DNA of 64,000 nt. Origin: a virus. Position numbers and translations under genes: made by a program. The notes beneath the pieces were generated by a model. The model had not been told where the DNA came from and ran no database searches. It was given only the letters and a program-made list of their open reading frames with translations. Below, in pieces: positions 51,787 to 60,585 of this stretch (position 1 is the first letter of the stretch; each line of letters opens with the position of its first letter). The stretch is taken from positions 29,818 to 93,817 of the IMG/VR virus record IMGVR_UViG_3300006077_000002; one strand, 5' to 3'.

Positions 51787-53016
51787 ATGAAAAAATTCAC
51801 AGGACGATTTAGTCCATCACCAACTGGTAAGCTTCATTTAGGAAGCCTTCGTACTGCACTTATCTCTCATATTATCAGTGATACTTTCGTCCTGAGAATT
51901 GAAGATACAGATGCAAAGCGTTCAACTGTGGAGTCAGAGCAAGAAATCATTGAGTCATTCAAGTGGCTTGGTATTAAAAATGATGGGGAAATTGTTAGAC
52001 AATCTGACCAAGAGAAAGGTGGAGTATATTCTGACTTAGCAAATAAACTTGTTGAGGCTGGATATGCCTACCGTTGTAACTGTACTGTAGATTATCTGCG
52101 AGCTATGAAAACTCAGCAGATTAAAAATAAGGAGCGTCGCCTTGGGTATAATGGAAAATGCCGTGAGTCAGGAAATACTGAGGGAGTCATTAGACTTAAT
52201 GCACGGAAAATCGGAGAAGAAAGAGGTGATATCTTCTTTCGCTTTGAAGATGATGTTTTTGGTACTCGTCGTGTTGATTTTAGAGATGTTCCTGATACAG
52301 TTCTTACTAGAGCAAATGGTACAGCAACATATATACTCGCCAATACATTCGATGATATGTTGGCAGGAGTGGACTATGTAGCTCGTGGTGCTGACATCAT
52401 TACTCAAACAGCAACACAAATTGCACTTCGTGAGGCTATTCACTTGGCAACAGGAATCCCTAACCCTGAAGTTCACTATTCACACTTACCGTTAATTCTT
52501 GGTGCAGAGAATCAAAAGCTTAGTAAGCGTAATGAAGATACAAAGTCTATCTTAGACTATCGTGCTGAAGGATTTACTCGTGAAGCAATCATTCAGTTTG
52601 TATTAAGCTTAGGTAACAAATCAATCTCTACAAGTCATGCAATGACAGTGGAGGAGATTAAACAAGCCTATAATCGTACATCATTGAGACGTAACGACAC
52701 AGCATTTCTTGAGCATAAACTCAAACACTTAAATGCAATGCATCTTAAGCGAATGGATACCTCAAAACTTGTGGCAGAAGTTGAAGAAGTCTATGGTGTA
52801 GCCCTTAGTACAAAATTAGTTGGAGCATTTAAGTACCGTGTAAGTACTATGCTTGAACTAAAAGAGAAATGTGAGCAGTTTGAGGGATTAGTTGCAGCAA
52901 AGCCAGAGGCATTGTCTGCACTTGAAGCTTCAGGATTTTCAGTAGATGGATGTAAAGCATTCAGAACAGATGCGTTGGGAGGAATGAGAACACCTCCACT
53001 TAAGGAATTATTATGA
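51787..53016 (+). CDS. gltX: Glutamyl-tRNA synthetase
   Basis: 409 residues, shorter than the usual 465-500. Class I signatures are intact: GRFSPSPTGKLHLGSLRTAL with the HIGH-type HLGS at 17-20, and KLSKR near 243-247. A possible zinc site is CNC...YNGKCR. The LRIEDTD motif near 37-43 also fits. The segment after KLSKR (SILDYRAEGFTREAIIQFVL) is of GluRS rather than GluQ-RS type; the anticodon-binding region is shortened. It attaches glutamate to tRNA. Ends PPLKELL overlapping the next start. All catalytic motifs look intact. Confidence 0.88.
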   Translation: MKKFTGRFSPSPTGKLHLGSLRTALISHIISDTFVLRIEDTDAKRSTVESEQEIIESFKWLGIKNDGEIVRQSDQEKGGVYSDLANKLVEAGYAYRCNCTVDYLRAMKTQQIKNKERRLGYNGKCRESGNTEGVIRLNARKIGEERGDIFFRFEDDVFGTRRVDFRDVPDTVLTRANGTATYILANTFDDMLAGVDYVARGADIITQTATQIALREAIHLATGIPNPEVHYSHLPLILGAENQKLSKRNEDTKSILDYRAEGFTREAIIQFVLSLGNKSISTSHAMTVEEIKQAYNRTSLRRNDTAFLEHKLKHLNAMHLKRMDTSKLVAEVEEVYGVALSTKLVGAFKYRVSTMLELKEKCEQFEGLVAAKPEALSALEASGFSVDGCKAFRTDALGGMRTPPLKELL

Positions 53017-53504
53017 GCACACCAACAAGCCTAGTGTATAAAAGTCGCCGTCTTCCAGTAAGACTATTGGAAGAGGATTGGGAGGCTACCACCACCTCAA
53101 AAGTTAAGCAGGAGATGTTGAGACAGAAAATCTTTAAAGCTCCTGAAACAGGTACATTATTGGTAAGTGGTACCGCAGGACCTATCATTAACCAGTTGTA
53201 TCAAATGGGTCGCAAATGTGCTGGACTATCTTTGATTGAGTATTTTGAGTCAAAGTTACAGAGCGAAGGAGAAAAACCTCCTGTCAGCGAAGTAATCTTT
53301 TTGTATGGTGTTGGTAATGAGCCTGCAAAAAGTGGTGAGTATGGCGGAAAGTTAATATCAGGACTTATGGAGTACTGTAAAAACAGAGGATACTTATTAG
53401 TTATTGAAACTCATTTATCTCCTACCAATTTTGAAGTTCGTTATGGTATCAACATAACAACTAAAATCTCTATTAAGTTAAAGGCTGAAGATGCATGGCT
53501 CTAA
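53013..53504 (+). CDS. Unknown protein, ATPase-like half
   Basis: 163 residues. The second half (SEVIFLYGVGNEP, ISGLMEYCKNRGYLLVIETHLS) resembles the Walker B to sensor part of AAA+ or RecA-like proteins, but there is no Walker A lysine (only GTAGPI). It may be a degenerate ATPase or helicase loader. Overlaps the GluRS stop (ATGA). Confidence 0.4.
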   Translation: MSTPTSLVYKSRRLPVRLLEEDWEATTTSKVKQEMLRQKIFKAPETGTLLVSGTAGPIINQLYQMGRKCAGLSLIEYFESKLQSEGEKPPVSEVIFLYGVGNEPAKSGEYGGKLISGLMEYCKNRGYLLVIETHLSPTNFEVRYGINITTKISIKLKAEDAWL

Positions 53505-53751
53505 AAGAACACTGATACTGAATAGAGGTATTGCCAGCACCTTTTACGATGCTAATGATATTCGTAGAAGCATCCTGGCATATAAGTTTATTCATGGACT
53601 TAAAAAAGGTGCTGGTATACTTTATCATCATGCTACTGGAGGTAGCACAATACTAACTGCGGAGGAAGTCCTATCATTACTGCGTAAGAAAGACCCACAA
53701 GTTACTTTGTTTGGTAAATCAGACTCTGTACTATCAGGTATATACAAATGA
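53491..53751 (+). CDS. Small protein with C-terminal LSGIYK
   Basis: 86 residues, basic. Overlaps both neighbours. Ends SVLSGIYK. The weak Shine-Dalgarno near the next ATG does not explain the tail motif. Confidence 0.55.
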   Translation: MHGSKRTLILNRGIASTFYDANDIRRSILAYKFIHGLKKGAGILYHHATGGSTILTAEEVLSLLRKKDPQVTLFGKSDSVLSGIYK

Positions 53752-54059
53752 AACCACTATACACTCTAACTATCTTAAGAGGATGGAGAGAGGCTGAAGA
53801 GTACTATAAAAAGTACCCAGAAGAGAAGACCTTTGAGGCTTATACCTTTATAATTAACCAAAGGCTTTATAATTTAGGGGCATTTAGATGTGCTGACCGT
53901 ATAAAGTATGGTACACAAAGAATGTACAACAGTGTCATCAAATCTTATAAAGAAGGGTTACGCAGTAATTCTGAGATACTTATTGGAGGCAAGAGAGTTG
54001 CTCTTATTGTAGATAAGAGTAGAAGTACTAAAAATATTCTAAGGAAATTATATGAATAA
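53748..54059 (+). CDS. Small protein with C-terminal LRKLYE
   Basis: 103 residues, basic, Tyr-rich (EEYYKKYPEEK, INQRLYNLG). Overlaps both neighbours. Ends NILRKLYE. Confidence 0.55.
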   Translation: MKPLYTLTILRGWREAEEYYKKYPEEKTFEAYTFIINQRLYNLGAFRCADRIKYGTQRMYNSVIKSYKEGLRSNSEILIGGKRVALIVDKSRSTKNILRKLYE

Positions 54060-55407
54060 ACTACGTGGAGGAATCCAGTTAGTAAATCCCCCAGCAGAAT
54101 TATTGGAGAGATTAACTTACCCCAACCCCTTTGAACCTGACCAAGAATTTCTTGGGTATAGAGATGATGGTGCTGGTAAAGTTACTGTTCCAAGAAAATC
54201 TATTGATATCTCTCCTGATATTGTTGATGTTACAACCAGCCCTATCAGTATAGGTATCAAAAGTAGCTTCTCGTTAAGAGATTATCAAATCAAACCTGTA
54301 AATAAAATTACTAGTCTCTTAACTGGAGGCTATAATCAATGCCTTCTAACTGCACGAACTGGGTCTGGAAAATCATTCAGTCTTGGGTTCATCATAAAGG
54401 ATATTGGAGAACGTACCCTAATTTTGGCACACTTATCAATGCTTACAACTCAGATGGCTGATGAGTTATCAGAGAATCTTGATGCTGATGTTCGTATCAT
54501 TGATAAAGATAACCAAGAGTTAGGTGATGTTAATATCTGTACCTTTCAGTATCTACATGCCAACCCTATGCTAACCCTACAGTTAGCCAAAGAGATAGGC
54601 TTTGTAGTTGTTGATGAGGCAGAGAATATGCTTAGTCCAAGTAGACTTAATGTATTCTATTCGCTTACTCCAAAGTATCAACTACTTATGACAGCAACTC
54701 CTAGCCGTGACCTTGTTGGTAGAACACCAATGATTACAGAACTAATTGGAGATGCCATTGTAGTTATGGAGCCTACCAATGAAATTGTAACAACACCCGC
54801 AATGTTTGATTACAGACATCTAAAATTCCATGCACCAACTAACAAGATGATGTATAAAGGAGCGTTGACTAGATTCTTTTTGCAAAGTTCAATACCTGCT
54901 GATATTGTAGGTGTAGTAGGCATGCTGTTAGAGTATGAGGGTTGTGTATGGGTTATTATAGACAGTCTTAAATTCCAAGATAAAATGGTGGAGTTGTTTG
55001 CCGCTCAGGGGGTAGGAGCAGAGGTAATTCGTGGAGCTACCTCAACCAAAGAACGGAAACGTATTCTTGCTAATGTTGAGAGTGGAGATTGTAGAGTACT
55101 ACTTGCATCTGCACCTCTATCTGCTGGTATATCAATGCCAGAACTTGCTCATGCATTTAGAGTTATGCCTCATAGTTCAGGACATGAGCTTCTTACACAG
55201 CAAAGAGGTCGTCTTAAACGGTACTCAGAGTTCAAAGACTACCAACCTACTATCTGGTTTGACTATGCCATAGAGGGTTCTCTGGCATGGACAGGCAAGA
55301 AGAGATTCAAAAGTTACAAAGAGGAAGAAGGATTTCTATTCGGAAGCTTAAGTACTATTAAAGCAAAAGTTAAGGAGTTATTAGATGACAAACAAAGAAA
55401 AAATTGA
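54052..55407 (+). CDS. SF2 DNA/RNA helicase
   Basis: 451 residues. Motif I LLTARTGSGKS near 95-105, motif II VVVDEAEN near 183, motif III LMTATPSR near 210, motif VI QQRGRLKR near 385. Reads as a two-domain superfamily 2 helicase of the UvsW/RecG-like phage type, though shorter. Probably acts in replication or recombination. Overlaps its neighbours. Confidence 0.85.
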   Translation: MNKLRGGIQLVNPPAELLERLTYPNPFEPDQEFLGYRDDGAGKVTVPRKSIDISPDIVDVTTSPISIGIKSSFSLRDYQIKPVNKITSLLTGGYNQCLLTARTGSGKSFSLGFIIKDIGERTLILAHLSMLTTQMADELSENLDADVRIIDKDNQELGDVNICTFQYLHANPMLTLQLAKEIGFVVVDEAENMLSPSRLNVFYSLTPKYQLLMTATPSRDLVGRTPMITELIGDAIVVMEPTNEIVTTPAMFDYRHLKFHAPTNKMMYKGALTRFFLQSSIPADIVGVVGMLLEYEGCVWVIIDSLKFQDKMVELFAAQGVGAEVIRGATSTKERKRILANVESGDCRVLLASAPLSAGISMPELAHAFRVMPHSSGHELLTQQRGRLKRYSEFKDYQPTIWFDYAIEGSLAWTGKKRFKSYKEEEGFLFGSLSTIKAKVKELLDDKQRKN

Positions 55408-55654
55408 TAAGTTAAGTAAACAGGACTATGTTCTTCGTGGGTATAGTGAATGGTACCTAGAGCTATATCAAAATGCTGGAGGAAATTGGAAAGATTATAA
55501 TTCTGACATAGCTGCAGGAGCTAGAAGACGTTACCAAAGCTATAAAGAGATTGGTAATGGTTTAGTATATGCTAGACAAAGGCTTTCAAAATACATGAAA
55601 AGTATTGTGTCAGTACACAAATCACCATTAAAGGGAATTTATGAGAGTAAGTAA
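55385..55654 (+). CDS. Small protein with LKGIYE near the C-terminus
   Basis: 89 residues, helical and basic. Overlaps the helicase by 23 nt. Ends PLKGIYESK, in whose codons the next gene's ribosome-binding site and ATG lie. Confidence 0.6.
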   Translation: MTNKEKIDKLSKQDYVLRGYSEWYLELYQNAGGNWKDYNSDIAAGARRRYQSYKEIGNGLVYARQRLSKYMKSIVSVHKSPLKGIYESK

Positions 55655-55928
55655 GTTTAAGAAAGGGCAAAAAGCTCGGGTAAAAAGTCTGGAGAAATTA
55701 AAAAGAGATGCTGAAGAAATTAAAAGTTCAGGAGCATTTCGTATGAAAGACAGAATGCACATTGTAGACCGTATGTTTAGCCTGTGTGGGCAAGTAGTAA
55801 CTATTAAAACAATAGTAGCTCCTGAAGACCCTCAAGGGTATTACTTAATTGATGAAGACACTGCAGGATATAGTTGGTCTGACAGTTTATTGGAAGACCT
55901 TGCACCTTTGAAGGAGATTTATGGCTAG
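55641..55928 (+). CDS. Mib/HERC2-like SH3 small protein with C-terminal LKEIYG
   Basis: 95 residues. Clear pattern: K-G-Q-K-A-R-V-K-S, F-x-x-x-x-H-I-V-D-R-M, C-G-Q-V-V-T-I-K-T-I, Y-Y-L-I-D-E-D-x-x-x-Y-S-W-S-D-S-L-L-E. This is a common phage SH3-like fold. Ends APLKEIYG. Confidence 0.7.
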   Translation: MRVSKFKKGQKARVKSLEKLKRDAEEIKSSGAFRMKDRMHIVDRMFSLCGQVVTIKTIVAPEDPQGYYLIDEDTAGYSWSDSLLEDLAPLKEIYG

Positions 55929-56142
55929 TTGGACACAAAAACAACCTGATTTATGGGAATTATTAGATGCTGATGTGGCATTTATAGAGTATCTTAACAC
56001 CTTACGTCCCAGACTCTACCACAAAGCTATCATATTCAGACTTAATACTCTGATTGATGGGGTAGATGAGGCTAAAGATAGATATCGTAGAAATGCGATA
56101 GAATTATACCACAATAATCTTGTGGCATTAAGCAAAGTTTAA
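55921..56142 (+). CDS. Unknown small protein
   Basis: 73 residues, helical. ATGGCTAG overlap with the previous gene. Lacks the C-terminal motif (ends ALSKV). Not recognised. Confidence 0.5.
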   Translation: MASWTQKQPDLWELLDADVAFIEYLNTLRPRLYHKAIIFRLNTLIDGVDEAKDRYRRNAIELYHNNLVALSKV

Positions 56143-56150
56143 GGAACATT

Positions 56151-56687
56151 ATGGTAAAGTATATAATCGTAAGCATATTTATGGTATGTAGTATGCATGC
56201 TCAGAGTTTGACAGATGAGTTTCTTCAAATGAGTGACAAACAGGTTGAGTCATTAACCTTTGCTCATAATCAAGGAGGCTATACACTGGCTGCAATTGCT
56301 TGGACAGAGTCACATGCTGGTAAAGTGCGTATAAATTTAAATGTTGGGTCAGTTGACTTAGGTTTATTTATGTTAAATTCTAAATCATTTCTTGAGAGAT
56401 GGTATAAAGCTCACCCAGATAAAACACGCAGTCATTACTACGACAACATATTGTTGAGTAGAGTAATGACTGATGATAGTTTATCAAGTATCTACGCTCA
56501 AAAGGAGCTAGATTATTGGAAGACTATGCGAAATCGTAACATCCGAGATACGATTAAAAGCTACAATTGTGGCTCAAATATTCAGCGGCATAGATGTGAT
56601 AAGTACTTTAGAAAAGTATGGGATAGACGTAAAGTCTTGATACAACATCTACAAGTGGAAAACTACTGGTATAAGGATAGACCATGA
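56151..56687 (+). CDS. Secreted lytic transglycosylase (endolysin candidate)
   Basis: 178 residues. A signal peptide (MVKYIIVSIFMVCSMHAQS) is followed by an SLT-like domain: catalytic Glu54 in AIAWTESHAGK, then the substrate-binding S-V-D-L-G-L-F-M-L-N (the D-x-G-L-x-Q-x-N pattern). It should cleave the glycan strand in the periplasm. Export by Sec would let it act without a holin, as SAR endolysins do. No holin or spanin gene is recognised nearby. Confidence 0.75.
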   Translation: MVKYIIVSIFMVCSMHAQSLTDEFLQMSDKQVESLTFAHNQGGYTLAAIAWTESHAGKVRINLNVGSVDLGLFMLNSKSFLERWYKAHPDKTRSHYYDNILLSRVMTDDSLSSIYAQKELDYWKTMRNRNIRDTIKSYNCGSNIQRHRCDKYFRKVWDRRKVLIQHLQVENYWYKDRP

Positions 56688-56911
56688 GAAAGATTAATTA
56701 CAATGAACGAGCAGTAAAAGCAATCATTCAATTACTTACAGAACAAAATGCAGTATTTGGAATGCATGAGGAGAGTATTGAAATTGAGGCAACAAAAAGA
56801 AATGAGGACATGTTATTTAAAGAGCTCAATAGAATTGTGGCTGGCACTAAATATATGGTGCAAAAAGATATCAAGTCCGTAATCATTACAATATTTAATG
56901 GAAGTGTGTGA
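56684..56911 (+). CDS. Unknown small protein
   Basis: 75 residues. Overlaps the transglycosylase and the next gene. Lacks the C-terminal motif. Not recognised. Confidence 0.5.
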   Translation: MRKINYNERAVKAIIQLLTEQNAVFGMHEESIEIEATKRNEDMLFKELNRIVAGTKYMVQKDIKSVIITIFNGSV

Positions 56912-57210
56912 TGAGAAAGCAGGGTTCAAAAGTACAGGTAATTCATCGAAGTGAGTTATTTAGCAGAACTAGCAGTGCTGTAATGATTAGTGGTGTGAAA
57001 TGTCTCAATATCAGAGAAAGTTACCAAATGTTTGTACCATCTATGGATAGGATGCTTGGTAAAGTTGCAACCATAACTTTAGCTACTACGTATCATGGTG
57101 TGCCAGTGTATGCTATTGAAGGCTCAAGTGATTGGTGGTCAGAACAGATGTTTGCACAGAACACTAGACTTCGTTCTTTATACGCTCGTAAAGGAACTAT
57201 GGATGACTAG
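56911..57210 (+). CDS. Mib/HERC2-like SH3 small protein with internal LRSLYA
   Basis: 99 residues from ATG 56911, in the overlap TGATG. V-Q-V-I-H-R-S-E-L-F, M-D-R-M-L-G-K-V-A-T-I, Y-x-I-E-G-S-S-D-W-W-S-E-Q-M-F give the SH3 pattern. LRSLYA is ten residues from the end. Confidence 0.6.
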   Translation: MRKQGSKVQVIHRSELFSRTSSAVMISGVKCLNIRESYQMFVPSMDRMLGKVATITLATTYHGVPVYAIEGSSDWWSEQMFAQNTRLRSLYARKGTMDD

Positions 57211-57442
57211 AACAATTATAAGCCGAAAGGTTTGGGAAGAAAAACAACGAGATGAGGACACTTGTGGGTGTGGTTATCATATGCCTAGAGCCATGAAGCG
57301 TTGGGCTGATACTACACATGAGGTAAAAAGTTCCAGAGAGATTATGAAGTCTACTGTATTTAAGTTTAGCGACATAGATAGCTGGGAATTTTGTGCGTGT
57401 CTATTAGTGGATGCATCAATACTAAAGGGGATTTATGATTAG
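57203..57442 (+). CDS. Small protein with C-terminal LKGIYD
   Basis: 79 residues from ATG 57203. Cys cluster CGCG near 22 may bind a metal. Ends SILKGIYD; the polymerase start lies in these codons. Confidence 0.55.
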   Translation: MTRTIISRKVWEEKQRDEDTCGCGYHMPRAMKRWADTTHEVKSSREIMKSTVFKFSDIDSWEFCACLLVDASILKGIYD

Positions 57443-59984
57443 TGAGTTATTTGGAAATAAACAAGAGGATGTACTGCAGGTTATTGTATGTGGTGCTAAA
57501 CAATATAGCTTTGCCAAGTTTATAGGACAAAATTTTGTAACTCCTATGAAAACTTTAGGCATTCAAAACTTCGGTAAGACTATGCAGACTGTGCAAGCAT
57601 TTGAAAATGCTGACAAGAAGAAGCCAACTAAGAAACAATTAAAGCCTCATATTGATGAGTTGCTTGAGCATTGTGACCTTTATGGAATTGAATTCTTGGC
57701 AGTAGCTAACGCAAACTATTTTGCATATCTTACTGGTAAGAAATTTGAGCAGAGTATAGGCTCTAAAGTTATGTGTTCGGTGAAGGGATTTGAACACATT
57801 GTAGTTATACCATTGGTAAACCCTGCGGTAGTATCAATTACCCCAGCAAAAAGACCATTGATGCAAAGAGGGTTGCAAGTGTTCCATGATATTATGGCTG
57901 GAACATATACCTCAAGTACCTTTGAGTTCGAGAGTTATGAATTTGTTACAAACCCTGATAGAGCTCGTGAGTTACTTGATGGCTTAAGAACTCTTGAAAG
58001 AATTGCTTGGGATATTGAGACAACTGGACTTCACCATATGACTAGCGACTTCATTACTCATGGCTTTGCTAAAGATACGAATAATGCTTTCACCATAGCA
58101 GTACATCCAAAACATGTGGGTATGGCTGTTGCAGAGGAGATGAAGAAAGTTGTTGGTGATTTCCTTACAACTTACCAAGGTAAATTGTTAGTACACAACG
58201 TAGGCTTTGAGGGTAAATACCTTGCTTGGAATTATTGGATGAAAGATGCTGATGACCAACAAGGAATTGTAGATTGTTTCAAACACACTAAGTGGGATGA
58301 CTCAATGCTACAAGCATATGCTCTCTTAAATTCTACAGAGCGTACATCACTTGGACTTAAAGATTTGGCTCATGATAAGTATGGCGATTGGGATGCAGAC
58401 ATAGACATTAAGAATGCTATTGATGCACCTATTGAAAAGCTTGCTTACTACAATGCCATTGATGTTAGTGCAACTTGGTATGTGTGGAACAAGATACAGG
58501 CACAAATTACAGAGAAACAGTTTGAGTTTTATGATGTTACTATGCGTTTAACTCAAAATCTATTCTTGAAGTTAATGCTGACAGGTATTCCAATCAGCAT
58601 GGACAATGTTCTTTCCGCAAAGAAAGACTTGACAGTAGCCTTAGATGAAGCTGAAGAAAACTTCTTTACAAATCCATATGTACTTATGGCTGAGAAGCAG
58701 TATCGTATTGACTTGGCTGAGAAGTATAACACAACTCATAAAGTTGCGAGAAAAATTCCAGAAGACTTTAAAGACATTAAGTTTAACTATAACTCACCAA
58801 ACCAGTTAAGAACACTGCTGTTTGAGATGATGGATTATGAACCGATTGCCTTTACTGACAAAGGATTCCCATCAACTAACCGAGCGTCAATTGTAGAGTA
58901 CTCAGAAACTGAGTTAGATACTGACAAGAAGAATGTATTGGAAGGGCTAATTGCATTCTCAGAGATTGGTATTATCCTTAATACATTCTTAAAGAGTTTT
59001 GAACGTGACTCAATTGAAGTAAGTCCTGGAGAATTTAGACTCTATGGAAACTATAAGAATGGTGGTACTCAAACATTCAGACCAACAGCTAACAATCCGA
59101 ACTTACTTAATGCCCCTAGTGGGTCTAAGTATGGGAAGCTTATTAAGCATTGTTTCAAAGCACGACCAGGATTCATCATTGGGTCAAGTGACCACGCCAG
59201 TCTTCAGGGACGTACAGCAGCTAACTTGACAAAGGATGCTAACCTTATTCGTTTGTATAATGACCATATTGATATGCACTCATTTCACGCCACTCGTTAT
59301 TGGCCTGAAGCATTCAGCGATTTTGAAGACACTGTTGAGTATTATGCAGAAGTAAAACATACACACCCTGCAGAGCGTAACCGTTCTAAGGGGCCAACAT
59401 TCCTTATGCAGTTTGGTGGTGGTGTTGCAAAACTTGCAGCAACATTGAAGTGTAGTGTGGAAGAAGCAGAAGTTATTTACAATGCCTACCATAACGAGCT
59501 ATACCCAGACATGAAGAAGTATAATGAAAGAGTTGGGCAACAAGCCCTTAGAGATGGATTTGTTGAGCTAGGACTAGGACTTAGACTTCAATGTCCAAGT
59601 GTTCGCTCTCATGATAAGCAAACAGCAAGTTCAGCTTTACGTTCAGTAGCTAATGCAACTGTACAATTTTGGGATGTACTAACACTTATCGGGATTGAAA
59701 GATTCCAACAACATATAGAGGAGCAAGGATATGTGGGAAAAGTTATTATGCACTCAACTATCTATGACTCTGTTTATATGGAGATTGCTGCAGATACGGA
59801 GACAATCCAATGGGTCAATGAAACATTAATCCCTGATATGGTTCAAGATTATATGGATGACCAAGAGGTAAAACTTGAGGCTAACCTAGACATTACTGCT
59901 GAAGAAGGGACGTGGGCTGACCTACAAGAACTTCCAAATGGAGATGCCAAAGCAGAGATAAAGGAGATACTATCGAAGAGTTAA
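57435..59984 (+). CDS. Family A DNA polymerase with UDG-like N-terminal domain
   Basis: 849 residues. Residues 1-165 resemble a uracil-DNA glycosylase fold (CGAKQYSF at 19, KPHIDELLEHCDLYGIEFLA, HIVVIPLVNPAVVSITP in place of the H-P-S loop, RGLQVFHDIM); SPO1-type polymerases have such a domain. Residues about 190-350 are the 3'-5' exonuclease (DIETTG near 193, VHNVGFEG, YNAIDVSATW). Residues about 520-840 are the polymerase: SSDHASLQGR motif A, RNRSKGPTFLMQFGGG motif B and HSTIYDSVY motif C near 776. It replicates the phage genome. Confidence 0.9.
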   Translation: MISELFGNKQEDVLQVIVCGAKQYSFAKFIGQNFVTPMKTLGIQNFGKTMQTVQAFENADKKKPTKKQLKPHIDELLEHCDLYGIEFLAVANANYFAYLTGKKFEQSIGSKVMCSVKGFEHIVVIPLVNPAVVSITPAKRPLMQRGLQVFHDIMAGTYTSSTFEFESYEFVTNPDRARELLDGLRTLERIAWDIETTGLHHMTSDFITHGFAKDTNNAFTIAVHPKHVGMAVAEEMKKVVGDFLTTYQGKLLVHNVGFEGKYLAWNYWMKDADDQQGIVDCFKHTKWDDSMLQAYALLNSTERTSLGLKDLAHDKYGDWDADIDIKNAIDAPIEKLAYYNAIDVSATWYVWNKIQAQITEKQFEFYDVTMRLTQNLFLKLMLTGIPISMDNVLSAKKDLTVALDEAEENFFTNPYVLMAEKQYRIDLAEKYNTTHKVARKIPEDFKDIKFNYNSPNQLRTLLFEMMDYEPIAFTDKGFPSTNRASIVEYSETELDTDKKNVLEGLIAFSEIGIILNTFLKSFERDSIEVSPGEFRLYGNYKNGGTQTFRPTANNPNLLNAPSGSKYGKLIKHCFKARPGFIIGSSDHASLQGRTAANLTKDANLIRLYNDHIDMHSFHATRYWPEAFSDFEDTVEYYAEVKHTHPAERNRSKGPTFLMQFGGGVAKLAATLKCSVEEAEVIYNAYHNELYPDMKKYNERVGQQALRDGFVELGLGLRLQCPSVRSHDKQTASSALRSVANATVQFWDVLTLIGIERFQQHIEEQGYVGKVIMHSTIYDSVYMEIAADTETIQWVNETLIPDMVQDYMDDQEVKLEANLDITAEEGTWADLQELPNGDAKAEIKEILSKS

Positions 59985-60202
59985 GCAACTATCCATATGT
60001 GAATAATTATGTGATTGAGATTGAACACTATGGTAAATATCAAATGACTACAGATGCTCCACCAGAAGCTATAAGACATGCATATAACTTGATGCACATG
60101 AATGCTGATGAAGATGAAGACATAATAGACTTTTTGACTAGAGTGTTGGTAGATGCAGGATTTAAATTTGGGCCACTAAATATTAAATATATAGAATTTT
60201 AG
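59972..60202 (+). CDS. Small protein, apparent ATC start codon
   Basis: 76 residues if begun at ATC 59972, which has AAAGGAG 5 nt upstream and overlaps the polymerase end, the arrangement used throughout this operon. The first GTG (59999) has no ribosome-binding site nearby. Acidic, N-D-E-D-E-D-I-I-D. Function unknown. Confidence 0.5.
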   Translation: MEELSNYPYVNNYVIEIEHYGKYQMTTDAPPEAIRHAYNLMHMNADEDEDIIDFLTRVLVDAGFKFGPLNIKYIEF

Positions 60203-60210
60203 GAGAAATT

Positions 60211-60585
60211 ATGCTTAGCAATTTACATATTATTGAAATACCTACAGATGCATATTCTGAAGTAGCAAAGTTAGTTAATTTTCTGGAAGAAACACCAGAC
60301 AATGTCAATGAAGAGATGGTTCGTGATAGTATTTCTGCTTCTACTAGAAGTGGGAAGCTACTTAATGGGATGCACCATCTCTATTATAAACCATCATTAG
60401 TTCAGAAGAATACTGCACCAAAAATTGAGGCAGGAGGAGATGGCTATTGGCTATGGAATGACCCTCCAAACCCTAACTATACTAAGGTTATGTTTCAAAA
60501 AGCATTAGAGATAATGGAGAAATCAGCAGACACTAAAGACTTCTTATCCATACTTCAATCGCCTATAAGAACATTATATGCATAG
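60211..60585 (+). CDS. Small protein with C-terminal IRTLYA
   Basis: 124 residues. An early I-x-x-P-T-D-A-Y strand and a late G-Y-W-L-W-N segment recur loosely in the next protein. Ends SPIRTLYA; no Shine-Dalgarno lies in those codons. AGGAGAAATT before the ATG. Confidence 0.55.
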   Translation: MLSNLHIIEIPTDAYSEVAKLVNFLEETPDNVNEEMVRDSISASTRSGKLLNGMHHLYYKPSLVQKNTAPKIEAGGDGYWLWNDPPNPNYTKVMFQKALEIMEKSADTKDFLSILQSPIRTLYA

